From positions 1 to 34,347 of the forward strand of contig JAKJGF010000020.1 of NCBI GenBank assembly GCA_022704525.1: a DNA stretch of 34,347 bases. Direction: 5' to 3'. The stretch comes from Bacillota bacterium. Lineage in GTDB: Bacteria > Vulcanimicrobiota > SpSt-956 > JAKJGF01. The notes beneath the pieces are model-generated. The model was not told where the DNA came from, searched no databases, and was given only the letters and a program-made list of their open reading frames with translations. This document shows positions 5,572 through 13,469 of the stretch, piece by piece; position 1 is the first letter of the stretch; every line of letters begins with the position of its first letter. The position numbers and the translations under genes were made by a program.

Positions 5572-6648
5572 CTAGAACTGTAATACCATTTGAGTAGCCG
5601 GAACAGATTCTGTATATTTTCTCTTTCTGGATACCTTATGTAATCTGGAAGCCGGCAATAGAGATGGCACATGGATATTTATTCTTTTCAGAGCAGATTC
5701 TACAATTCTCTGTATCAATTCTCTATAACTGATCCCCACAAGGGAACACATTATGGGAAGATCGGAATGTTCAGGATGAATCCCGGCCAGGGGGTTTACT
5801 TCCATAAAATTGGGTATACCACTGGAATCTACTCTCAGATCAACCCTGCCGGCATCTCTACATCCAAGACCCCGCCAGGCTAAAAGAGCTATTTCCTTTG
5901 CTTTCTCAGCCATACTGTCCTCTACAAGTCTGTATTCAACAAGTTCCTCACATTGTTCCTTGTTTACATAACTGTAGACATCCTTCTGTGCTATTTCCTT
6001 CAGAACTATTTCCAGTGCTCCTATTGCAACGGCATCTCCTCCTGTCCCGATAATACCAACGGTAAATTCTCTACCCGGTAAAAAAGTCTCTATAAGAACA
6101 GGTTGTTTATATCTTTCCAATAAAATTCCACATACGGTAATAAGTTCACTTCTATTATTAATTTTGGAACTACTGTCTATACCTTTTCCTGTCCCTTCTG
6201 CTACCGGTTTTGCAAAAAGAGGATAGGGAAGGTTAACTTTCTTAATATCATCTTCTGTATTTACGACAGCAAAATCCGGTGTCGGAAGATTAAGATCTCT
6301 GATGATACTCTTGGTCATACCTTTGTGAAGCGTTACAGCCAGTACAAGAGGATCAGAGAAGGTATAAGGTATATCATATGCATCCAGTAATGAAGGAACC
6401 TGTGCTTCTCTTCCAAATCCTTTAATACCTTCGGCAATATTGAAAACAAGATCCCATTTTTTACCTTTTACCAGTTGTTTGGCAAGGCTTCTTACATGGC
6501 CTATGCGCTCTGTTTTAAACCCGAGTTCCTTCAGGGTATTTTCTATAGCCTGAATTGTATCAGGTCGATCAAATTCTGCAGTTTCTTCTTCACTGTAACC
6601 CAGTGCAAGATATTCTATACGTAAATCATAGGTAATCCCTATTTTCAT
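5572..6648 (-). CDS. ATP-grasp ligase of the D-Ala-D-Ala ligase fold (first copy)
   Basis: This 358-residue protein has VFNIAEGIKGFGREAQVPSL in the N-terminal domain, the adenine lysine in FAKP (K147) and the glycine loop EGTGKGI (151-157). ETFLPGREFTVGI follows, with metal ligands in GRVDLRVD (D270) and NFMEVNPLAGIHPEHSDLPI (E283, N285). These are complete ATP-grasp catalytic elements. The C-terminal about 35 residues (from SRLHKVSRKRKY) are an unusual basic extension. The ATG at 6648 shares one base with the kamA stop codon (TAATG), so the two are tightly coupled. Similarity to the downstream ATP-grasp protein is only at fold level, suggesting two ligations with different substrates rather than a recent duplication. 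Confidence 0.9.
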   Translation of the reverse strand: MKIGITYDLRIEYLALGYSEEETAEFDRPDTIQAIENTLKELGFKTERIGHVRSLAKQLVKGKKWDLVFNIAEGIKGFGREAQVPSLLDAYDIPYTFSDPLVLAVTLHKGMTKSIIRDLNLPTPDFAVVNTEDDIKKVNLPYPLFAKPVAEGTGKGIDSSSKINNRSELITVCGILLERYKQPVLIETFLPGREFTVGIIGTGGDAVAIGALEIVLKEIAQKDVYSYVNKEQCEELVEYRLVEDSMAEKAKEIALLAWRGLGCRDAGRVDLRVDSSGIPNFMEVNPLAGIHPEHSDLPIMCSLVGISYRELIQRIVESALKRINIHVPSLLPASRLHKVSRKRKYTESVPATQMVLQF

Positions 6649-8000
6649 TAAAAATTCTCTCTCCCCTCATCTGGATTATTGTAATTACAGATTTCAACTT
6701 TTTCCAAAGAGTCAGGATATTGATAAAGTTTACCCTCATAATTTCTGAGTAAAAGGCAATCTTTATTTCGTCCTGCTACATAATCCGGGCTTACAGGTAT
6801 TTTACCTCCACCTCCCGGGGCGTCAATAACATATGTAGGAACAGCATAACCGCTGGTATAACCACGTAAAGAGTGTATAATTTCCACGCCTTTTTCAACA
6901 GGGGTTCGAAAATGTGCTGACCCTGGAATAGGATCACATTGATAAATATAATAGGGTTTAACACGAATCTTAAGCAATCCATGCATGAGATGCTTCATGG
7001 TTTCCACACTGTCATTAATGCCTTTAAGAAGAACTGTCTGACTTCCAAGGGGTATACCTGCATCTGCCAGACGACAGCAGGCCTTTCTGTTTTCTATTGT
7101 CAGTTCCTCTGGATGTGTAAAGTGAATACTCATCCAGAGAGGATGATAATGTTTCAACATCCTTACCAGAGATGGAGTTATGCGCTGTGGTAATACTACA
7201 GGCACCTTTGTTCCTATACGCAGGAATTCCACATGGGGGATCTGCCTCAAACGCGACAGTAACCATTCCAGTTTTTCATCTGAAAGTGTTAAGGGATCAC
7301 CACCTGAGATCAATACGTCCCTTATGGAAGGAGTATTTTCTATATACTCTAAGGCTTTTTCCCATTGTTGACTATTGACTTCACCACCGTCACCGACCCT
7401 GCGGGAACGGGTACAGTAACGACAATAGGTGGAGCAGAAGTCTGTCACAAGGAATAATACACGATCAGGATAACGATGGACTAACCCGGGAACAGGACTA
7501 TGCTGTTCCTCACAGAGAGGGTCCTTTTCTTCTCCGAAAGAATGTAAATATTCCCTTTTAACAGGCACAACTGTGCGCCTTAAAGGATGTAAGGGGTTAT
7601 TTTCATCTATGAGGCTGAGATAATAGGGAGTTATACTCACGGGCAGTGGACCTTTGTGACATAAAATTGCCAGATATTCGTCTTCAGATAGTCGGATAAT
7701 ACGTGACAGGGTATTAATATCTCTAATACGATTCTTAATCTGCCAGTGCCAGTCATTCCATTCGGAATTACTGATTCCAGGAAAAAATTTTTTGCGAAAT
7801 GTCTGAGACCTGACACTGGTTTTTAATCTGGGGATATAATGAATACACTGGCTTGATAGAGGGGATTTCTTTACTCTTTTAGACAGGGGTAGATTATTAA
7901 TTGCTATGAAAGGTACTCTCTTATCAGCGTGATCCATCACGCTGATCATACTACCCGGAGGTTCGGCATCCTCCATAACAAATTCTGAATCTTTTTCCAT
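6648..8000 (-). CDS. KamA-family radical SAM 2,3-aminomutase
   Basis: With this start the protein has 450 residues. It shows the family N-terminal motif WNDWHWQIKNRIRDINTL, the [4Fe-4S] motif C189xxxC193xxC196 (FCSTYCRYC), GGDPLTL, and the PLP-binding lysine K400 in DAPGGGGKIP. The two aspartates that hold the substrate side-chain amino group in lysine 2,3-aminomutase are both present (D356 in QCDPIPGSAHFRTP, D393 in VIDAPGG); glutamate-type aminomutases replace them. A lysine-like substrate giving beta-lysine is therefore likely. The frame is open to TTG 8048, but ATG 8000 is preferred because AGGAGG ends 5 bases before it. The length, well above EpmB (about 340), and the lack of an efp neighbour argue against EF-P modification. 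It is the first gene of the operon. Confidence 0.92.
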   Translation of the reverse strand: MEKDSEFVMEDAEPPGSMISVMDHADKRVPFIAINNLPLSKRVKKSPLSSQCIHYIPRLKTSVRSQTFRKKFFPGISNSEWNDWHWQIKNRIRDINTLSRIIRLSEDEYLAILCHKGPLPVSITPYYLSLIDENNPLHPLRRTVVPVKREYLHSFGEEKDPLCEEQHSPVPGLVHRYPDRVLFLVTDFCSTYCRYCTRSRRVGDGGEVNSQQWEKALEYIENTPSIRDVLISGGDPLTLSDEKLEWLLSRLRQIPHVEFLRIGTKVPVVLPQRITPSLVRMLKHYHPLWMSIHFTHPEELTIENRKACCRLADAGIPLGSQTVLLKGINDSVETMKHLMHGLLKIRVKPYYIYQCDPIPGSAHFRTPVEKGVEIIHSLRGYTSGYAVPTYVIDAPGGGGKIPVSPDYVAGRNKDCLLLRNYEGKLYQYPDSLEKVEICNYNNPDEGRENF

Positions 8001-8239
8001 TAGTCTCCTCCTTACTTGCAAAGGCTTTTCATCATGGAAATCCTTCAAGCCTTTAATTTAAAACTCTACACCTCAGCAGGGGACTCTAAAAATCACCTTT
8101 ATTAAACTTAATTTAATTTATAATAATTTTTATAGCTCCCTTCGTTTCTCTTGAAACTGTTCTTTTTAGTACTTAGCTTTATAAAAATTATTAATTTAAC
8201 CTGCTATTCTAAAGGCAAATTTAGAACCACTTTTTAATT
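8001..8239 (-). promoter_or_regulatory. Long, structured 5' leader of the kamA operon
   Basis: The region between the predicted start (near 8239) and the kamA ATG is about 239 nt and carries no convincing gene. In transcript order it has a 7-bp hairpin (TTCTAAA/TTTAGAA, about 8205-8224) and then a long stem. The stem arms 8180-8192 and 8122-8134 are perfectly complementary over 13 bp and continue with GCT/AGC. The stem encloses a smaller GTTTC-AAGA-GAAAC hairpin at 8144-8157. A CCCCTGC/GAGGTG-containing stretch and the Shine-Dalgarno follow. The layout is compatible with a cis-regulatory RNA, but no known riboswitch consensus is recognised. Confidence 0.45.
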
Positions 8240-8245
8240 TAGCAT

Positions 8246-8273
8246 ATTATAACATACTTTGAATCTTTTGCAA
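8246..8273 (-). promoter_or_regulatory. Promoter of the kamA operon
   Basis: On the minus strand TTGCAA (8273-8268), a 16-base spacer and TATAAT (8251-8246) with a TG one base before the -10 (extended -10). The match is good and gives the long leader described separately. Confidence 0.65.
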
Positions 8274-8327
8274 GAGGTTTTTAAGTTTTTTTTAATCAAA
8301 TTAAATTTAAAAATTAATGTATTTTTA

Positions 8328-8447
8328 TAAGCTATTAGCAATCAGATATGAGAAATCATAAAACCGATCTTTAGAGACTTATAATGGTTCTAGCGTTTTT
8401 ATGTAATTTCCATAAAAGCTGGCTGATAAAAGCTGATAGCTGATATA
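8328..8447. repeat. MITE-like repeat element, copy 1
   Basis: The left end carries AGCTATTAGCAATCAG (about 8331-8346). The right end is a run of degenerate 7-mers, AAAGCTG GCTGATA AAAGCTG ATAGCTG. A core at 8399-8420 is the exact reverse complement of 27826-27847 (22 nt). About 50 nt in the middle is not shared. The element abuts the tyrS promoter -35 (8451) and has no coding frame, so it may be a non-autonomous mobile or hairpin-forming element. With the leader, it explains all of the 523-bp non-coding stretch 8001-8523. Confidence 0.6.
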
Positions 8448-8450
8448 AAG

Positions 8451-8479
8451 TTGACCCCTCACTATTACTTTGCTATAAT
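8451..8479 (+). promoter_or_regulatory. Strong promoter of tyrS
   Basis: TTGACC (8451-8456), a 17-base spacer and TATAAT (8474-8479) with TG one base upstream make a near-consensus extended promoter. The leader is about 38 nt with AAAGGTGAT before the ATG. No T-box motif (GGTGGNACCGCG-type) is present, so tRNA-sensing attenuation is not supported. Confidence 0.8.
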
Positions 8480-8523
8480 TGCAAAACAGAATTGAAATTT
8501 AAAAAATATGTAAAGGTGATGAT

Positions 8524-9750
8524 ATGAGTATATTTGAAGAATTAAATAAAAGAAATCTTATTGCCCAGATAACCCATGAAGGTCCTATAGAAGCTTTGCT
8601 TAAAGATAAAAAAGTTACAGTTTATCTGGGTATTGATCCAACAGCAGATAGTCTTCATTTAGGCCATTTAATAGCTTTACTTACCCTGAAGAGATTTCAG
8701 CAATGGGGTCATCGTATTATAGCTCTCGTAGGAGGAGGAACTGCGATGATAGGTGATCCTTCGGGTAAAACTGAACTGAGACAGATAATGACAGAAGAAA
8801 TTATAACCTCCAATAAAGAAGCCATTAGAAAACAGATCTCCCGGTTTGTAAATATTGATGACCATGATAAAGGAATAATGGTGGATAATTCTGACTGGAT
8901 AAGGGATTTAAATTATGTTACCTTTTTGCGTGAAATAGGAATTCATTTTACTGTAAACAGGATGCTTGCGGCAGAATGTTATAAGACCCGTATGGAACAG
9001 GGGTTAACTTTTATAGAGTTTAATTATATGTTATTACAGTCCTATGATTTTCTCTTATTAAATAGAAAATATAACTGTACACTTCAGATAGGTGGAGATG
9101 ATCAGTGGTCAAACATACTTGCAGGAGCTGATCTTGTAAGAAGAATAGAAAAAAAAGAAGTTTATGGACTGACAATACCCCTCTTATTAACCTCTGATGG
9201 TAAGAAAATGGGTAAAACTGAGAAGGGCTCTGTGTGGCTTTCGAGAGAGAGAACAACTCCATATGAGTTTTACCAGTACTGGAGAAATGTGGAAGACCTT
9301 CAAGTGATAAAGCTTCTAAAAATGCTCACCTTTATACCTTTAGAGAAAATTGAAGAGTTTTCACATTTTGAAGGAAAGGATTTAAATATAGTAAAAAAAG
9401 AGCTTGCCTTTTCCTTAACAGAAACAGTCCACGGTAAAGAAGAAGCAGATAAAGCGATGAAAGCATCAGAAGCTTTATTTGAAGGAGGTAGAAAAAGCGA
9501 ATCCATACCTGTTACTGAAATTTCCAGAGATTCCTTTGAAAAAGGAATAAGAATTCTGGATGCTCTTTCTATATGTGGATTGATAGGAAGTAAAGGGGAA
9601 GGAAGACGATTAATACAGCAGGCAGGTATACAGGTAAATGACAATACAATTACTGATAACTCACTTCTTCTGGATAATTCTTTCCTGGAGGAGGGAAAAA
9701 TTAAATTCAGAAAAGGTAAAAAGGTTTATCATTTTCTGAAGGTAATTTAG
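8524..9750 (+). CDS. tyrS: Tyrosyl-tRNA synthetase
   Basis: This class I aminoacyl-tRNA synthetase of 408 residues charges tRNA-Tyr in the cytoplasm. It shows YLGIDPTADSLHLGHL with the HIGH-type motif HLGH at 45-48. The tyrosine/tRNA-site motif FNYMLLQSYDFLLL is present, as are QIGGDDQWSNILAG (189-201) and the KMSKS-type loop KKMGKTEKG (KMGKT at 228-232). A C-terminal S4-like RNA-binding domain covers about 335-408 (SICGLIGSKGEGRRLIQQAG, then IQVND). The length is typical of bacterial TyrS. It has its own strong promoter and a Shine-Dalgarno AAAGGTG, and appears monocistronic. Confidence 0.97.
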   Translation: MSIFEELNKRNLIAQITHEGPIEALLKDKKVTVYLGIDPTADSLHLGHLIALLTLKRFQQWGHRIIALVGGGTAMIGDPSGKTELRQIMTEEIITSNKEAIRKQISRFVNIDDHDKGIMVDNSDWIRDLNYVTFLREIGIHFTVNRMLAAECYKTRMEQGLTFIEFNYMLLQSYDFLLLNRKYNCTLQIGGDDQWSNILAGADLVRRIEKKEVYGLTIPLLLTSDGKKMGKTEKGSVWLSRERTTPYEFYQYWRNVEDLQVIKLLKMLTFIPLEKIEEFSHFEGKDLNIVKKELAFSLTETVHGKEEADKAMKASEALFEGGRKSESIPVTEISRDSFEKGIRILDALSICGLIGSKGEGRRLIQQAGIQVNDNTITDNSLLLDNSFLEEGKIKFRKGKKVYHFLKVI

Positions 9751-9849
9751 AAAAAAATTAATTTATGCAGGAAGTTTATAGTTTTATGACGAAAAAGCTA
9801 GAATAAATATTAACTAAATTTAACATGAGTTATTTTAAGGAGGTACATT

Positions 9850-10503
9850 GTGTCAACTGAGAAAGCGCCAACTCAGAGAGATCCTTACAGAGTTCTGGGA
9901 GTTCCTCCTATGGCCTCTGAATCTGAAATTAAAAAAGCTTACAGGAATAAATCTAAAGAATATCATCCGGATCTCAATCCTGATATACGTATCTGGGCAG
10001 ATGAAAAAATGAAGGAACTTGTAGAAGCTTATAATTTACTCAGTGATGATGAGAAAAAGAAAGCTTATGATATGACCTTTCATCTCCAGTACAGAAGAGA
10101 AAGAAAAAAGAAAAAACAGAAAAAAGAAGTAAAGAAGTCTTTTATGGATAAAATATCGGATTTTTTTCAGGGTAAAGGACAGTCAAAAAAATCAGCAGCA
10201 AAACACGGGAAAGGCAAAAAGAAGGAAATTGAGTATAATCCTAAAGAAGCAGAGATACATTATGGACTCGGAGTTTCTATGTGTGATAATAATACTTTTA
10301 TAAATGATACAATAGATTCTTTTAAGAAAGCAACCCTCTATGATCCGGAACATCTCGAATCACACTATAATCTGGGAATAGCCTATTATAGAAAGGGTGA
10401 GTGGGGAGAATGTACATCCTGTTTCCAGAAAGTTCTCAAACTTGATCCTGCAGATGAGGGAGCAAAGCATCTTTTGACTGTACTGAAAGAAGATAGCTAT
10501 TAG
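9850..10503 (+). CDS. J-domain protein with C-terminal TPR repeats
   Basis: This 217-residue protein starts with GTG 9850, six bases after a perfect AAGGAGG. The J domain covers about residues 11-76 (DPYRVLGVPP, HPD motif at 39-41, DEKKKAYD), so it should stimulate the ATPase of an Hsp70. A lysine-rich linker (about 80-128, with repeated RKKKKQKK-type runs) leads to two TPR units (about 132-210; AEIHYGLGVS and HYNLGIAYYRKGEW). It lacks the Gly/Phe and zinc-finger parts of DnaJ, so it is a specialised co-chaperone that probably delivers a TPR-bound client. No transmembrane segment is seen. It stands ahead of a peptidase and a ClpN-like protein gene. Confidence 0.9.
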   Translation: MSTEKAPTQRDPYRVLGVPPMASESEIKKAYRNKSKEYHPDLNPDIRIWADEKMKELVEAYNLLSDDEKKKAYDMTFHLQYRRERKKKKQKKEVKKSFMDKISDFFQGKGQSKKSAAKHGKGKKKEIEYNPKEAEIHYGLGVSMCDNNTFINDTIDSFKKATLYDPEHLESHYNLGIAYYRKGEWGECTSCFQKVLKLDPADEGAKHLLTVLKEDSY

Positions 10504-10737
10504 ATGATTTCTGCACTACCATAGGCACAAGCCGTGCCACTGAAAATTTGTTGGCAGTCAAAAGATCTGACAAGATAGAATATATTTTAGTATTCCCCTT
10601 CGTTATGTTCTTAAAGATAGAAAAATTTCTAACCCCTGAGAAATAAGTTAGCATAAAAGTTTTAATATTAGAATTATAAAAGTAATTCATACAATCAGTG
10701 TTGACCGCTATAAAAAATTTTGAGAGGAGTTAAAATA

Positions 10738-13458
10738 TTGAAAATCAAGTTTTATATTATCTTATTTTATTTATTTTTTATTTTTTTACTTTCTCCACTT
10801 CTGTCTAAAGAAGAAAAAAAAGAAGATTTTCGTCCTATGACAGTAGATGATGTAATTAATATAGAAAAACCTTATCAGCTCAGAATGTCTCCTGATAATA
10901 AAACATTAATCTGGGTTCAGTATAGTGTGGATGAAGAGAAAAATAAGCATATAGCAAATATATGGATGGCAGCAGTTACCGGTGGGAAGGAACCTGTTCA
11001 GTTAACCAGAGGAAAATCTTCTTCAAGGCAACCCCAATGGTCTCCTGATGGTAAAGAAATAGCTTTTTTATCTGACAGAATTGATAATAAAGATCAGATA
11101 TTTACTATTTATCCTTATGGAGGAGAGGCGTCTCTGTTATTTAAAAGTAATGAGGATATTCATACCTTCCGCTGGAAAGATAATAAGACCATTATATTCC
11201 TTACAAGAGAAGATAAATATTATTATGAAGAACAACTTGAAGATGCAAAAGATGATGCTGAAGTAGTAGATGATATAAAAACATTTGTTCCTCAAAGATT
11301 ATTTTCCTACTCCCTTGAAGATAAAAAGATAAAAAGATTGACACTTAATAATGATCAAATAACAACATTCACTGTTTCTCCAGATGGCAACTGGGCTGTA
11401 ACAGTTCATACAGATTCGCCCCTTTACGGTCTTGACCCGAAATATCTTAAGAAATATTATCTCTTAAATTTAAAAGATTTGAGTATGAAACAAATATTTA
11501 CTGAAAAATATTTTCAGCCTTATGATCTTAAATGGGATAAGGATGGCACCCTTTACTTTATAGACGAGAAATCCAGTTATGAGGAAAAGAAAGGGCCCGG
11601 CATACCTTTACTTTACGAATATAATGTAAAAACAAACATCTGTAAAGAAGTCCCTCTGAACTGGTCATGGGGTATAGGTCTTTTAGAAGGGAGATTATTT
11701 GACAGTGAAGGCGGAAAAGTTGTTACCACACTGGCTGAAGGTGTAGTAAATCATCTTGTAATTTTAAATAAATCAAATGGCCAATGGACAAGACTGGAGG
11801 ACCCTAAATCTTCAAATATAAGTGATTTTGTTCTCACCAATGATGGAAAAGGTATGGCTTTTGTATATTCTACTGCCAATAAGCCCTTTAAACTTTATTA
11901 TGGAGAGTTTGACGGAAATAAATTTAAAAATGTTATTACCCTGGCAGATCTTAATAAAGGCCTTGATAAGGTATTCCTGACCAGAAGAGATATAATTAAA
12001 TGGAAATCAGAGGGGGATAGAGAGATAGAGGGTATACTCTTTTATCCTAAGGAATATAAAGAAGGGCAAAAATATCCTCTCATAGTTCAAATTCACGGAG
12101 GCCCTTCCTGGTATGATCCGGATATATTTGATACCTCATGGGCTTATTATCCCCATATATTGTCTGCAAAAAATAGTTTTGTTCTGGCAGTAAACTATTC
12201 AGGCAGTGCAAATTATGGATTGGCTTTTATGGAATCCATAATAGGTCATTATTATGAACTTGAAGTGCCTGATATATTAAGTGGTATTGACTCTCTAATA
12301 GGAAAAGGTATGGTAGATCCGGAAAAGCTTGGAACTATGGGATGGAGTAATGGTTCTATATTATCAATTGCCCTTACTACTGAAACAGAGAGGTTTAAGG
12401 TTGCCTGCTGTGGTGCAGGCAATGTAAACTGGTTGAGTGATTATGGAAACTGTTCTTTTGGTGTAGCCTTTGATAATCTTTATTTTAAAGGCCCCTACTG
12501 GGAACACTTAGAACACTATATTGCAAGCTCTCCTCTTTTTAAGATGAATAAAGTAATAACTCCCACTCTTATAATATTTGGAGATTCCGATACGACTGTT
12601 CCCACAGAACAGGGTTATGAACATTACAGAGCACTTCAGCAAATGGAGAAAGCTCCGGTACGCTTTGTATTAATGCCGGGAGAACCTCATTCATTGAGGA
12701 AAATTTCTCATCAAAAAAGAAAAATGGAAGAAGAACTGGCATGGTTTGATAAATATTTATTTAATGAAAAATCTGAAGTAAAAAATAGATCTTTTATGGA
12801 AGGTTCTCCTATGGATATTATGTTAAAAAAATCTGATTTTTCTTACGATGGTAAGGGGAATTTAGGGGTTATTTATAAAGATATATTGATCCCCGAGACT
12901 GTAGAATATGAAGGTCTTAAAGTAGGAAGATTCGAGGTTACAAGATCACAATTTGAAGCTTTCCTTAAGGAAAATAAAGATTTTGATACGACAGGTTTAA
13001 TAGACTGTAAAGAAAATAGTTTTAAAGGTGGAACCGGTAATTATCCTGTTTCAGGGATAAATCTGGAGAAGGCCAGAGCATACTGTGACTGGCTTTCTAA
13101 TAAGACAGGTAATAAATACAGACTTCCCGAAAGTAAGGAAATGGAAAAATGGTTAAAAGATTGTAATGGTAATGAAAACACTCTGGATTACTGGTCAGGT
13201 TACTCCATTTCCCCTGATGAAATAAGTGAACTGGAAGATTATATAAAGAAATTAGAATCAGCTCAGGGAATTATTCTTCCTTGTGGTTTCTTCTCAGAAT
13301 CGGTTGAAAAGATCTATGATCTGAATGGAAATGTCTCGGAAATATGTTCTGATGGTTCCGTTACAGGTTTATCAGCAAGACATATAAGTGATAAACGCCA
13401 ACCTTATAATCCTCCGGGAATAAACTATACTGGTTTTCGGGTGGTAATGGAAAAATAG
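10738..13458 (+). CDS. Secreted S9-family peptidase fused to a C-terminal FGE-like (SUMF1) domain
   Basis: This protein of about 906 residues opens with a signal sequence (MKIKFYIILFYLFFIFLLSP), so it is probably exported. Residues 30-420 form a beta-propeller with WD40-like units (QPQWSPDGKEIAFLSD). Residues about 425-690 are the alpha/beta-hydrolase domain of prolyl-oligopeptidase/acylaminoacyl-peptidase type, with triad candidates S537 (GWSNGS), D618 (FGDSDTTVP) and H651 (GEPHSLRK). Residues about 720-905 form an FGE-sulfatase-type domain (VGRFEVTRSQFEAFL, ARAYCDWLSNKTGNKYRLPE, YDLNGNVSEIC, GFRVV). The FGE catalytic cysteine pair is not visible, so this domain is probably binding or structural. 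Start: TTG 10738 lies 8 bases after AGGAG (10725-10729), whereas the upstream TTG 10720 overlaps that site. The 234-bp gap before it holds only a small GGCAC/GTGCC hairpin at 10524-10538. Confidence 0.9.
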   Translation: MKIKFYIILFYLFFIFLLSPLLSKEEKKEDFRPMTVDDVINIEKPYQLRMSPDNKTLIWVQYSVDEEKNKHIANIWMAAVTGGKEPVQLTRGKSSSRQPQWSPDGKEIAFLSDRIDNKDQIFTIYPYGGEASLLFKSNEDIHTFRWKDNKTIIFLTREDKYYYEEQLEDAKDDAEVVDDIKTFVPQRLFSYSLEDKKIKRLTLNNDQITTFTVSPDGNWAVTVHTDSPLYGLDPKYLKKYYLLNLKDLSMKQIFTEKYFQPYDLKWDKDGTLYFIDEKSSYEEKKGPGIPLLYEYNVKTNICKEVPLNWSWGIGLLEGRLFDSEGGKVVTTLAEGVVNHLVILNKSNGQWTRLEDPKSSNISDFVLTNDGKGMAFVYSTANKPFKLYYGEFDGNKFKNVITLADLNKGLDKVFLTRRDIIKWKSEGDREIEGILFYPKEYKEGQKYPLIVQIHGGPSWYDPDIFDTSWAYYPHILSAKNSFVLAVNYSGSANYGLAFMESIIGHYYELEVPDILSGIDSLIGKGMVDPEKLGTMGWSNGSILSIALTTETERFKVACCGAGNVNWLSDYGNCSFGVAFDNLYFKGPYWEHLEHYIASSPLFKMNKVITPTLIIFGDSDTTVPTEQGYEHYRALQQMEKAPVRFVLMPGEPHSLRKISHQKRKMEEELAWFDKYLFNEKSEVKNRSFMEGSPMDIMLKKSDFSYDGKGNLGVIYKDILIPETVEYEGLKVGRFEVTRSQFEAFLKENKDFDTTGLIDCKENSFKGGTGNYPVSGINLEKARAYCDWLSNKTGNKYRLPESKEMEKWLKDCNGNENTLDYWSGYSISPDEISELEDYIKKLESAQGIILPCGFFSESVEKIYDLNGNVSEICSDGSVTGLSARHISDKRQPYNPPGINYTGFRVVMEK

Positions 13459-13469
13459 GTTTCAGAATT

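Noticed and set aside
4545..6648. Both ATP-grasp genes as housekeeping D-Ala-D-Ala ligase
   Set aside because: Two divergent copies in an operon with kamA, without mur or cell-division genes nearby, and sequence unlike canonical DdlA/B; the peptidoglycan role is not supported, though not excluded for one of them.
6648..8000. EpmB (EF-P lysine aminomutase)
   Set aside because: The protein is about 100 residues longer than EpmB, keeps KamA features and has no efp or epmA beside it.
8001..8239. Known lysine riboswitch upstream of kamA
   Set aside because: The conserved lysine-riboswitch core segments are not seen and the region is too AT-rich; only generic structure is supported.
8328..8523. 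T-box or other tRNA-sensing leader before tyrS
   Set aside because: A near-consensus promoter at 8451-8479 leaves a leader of under 45 nt, and no T-box sequence or antiterminator is present.
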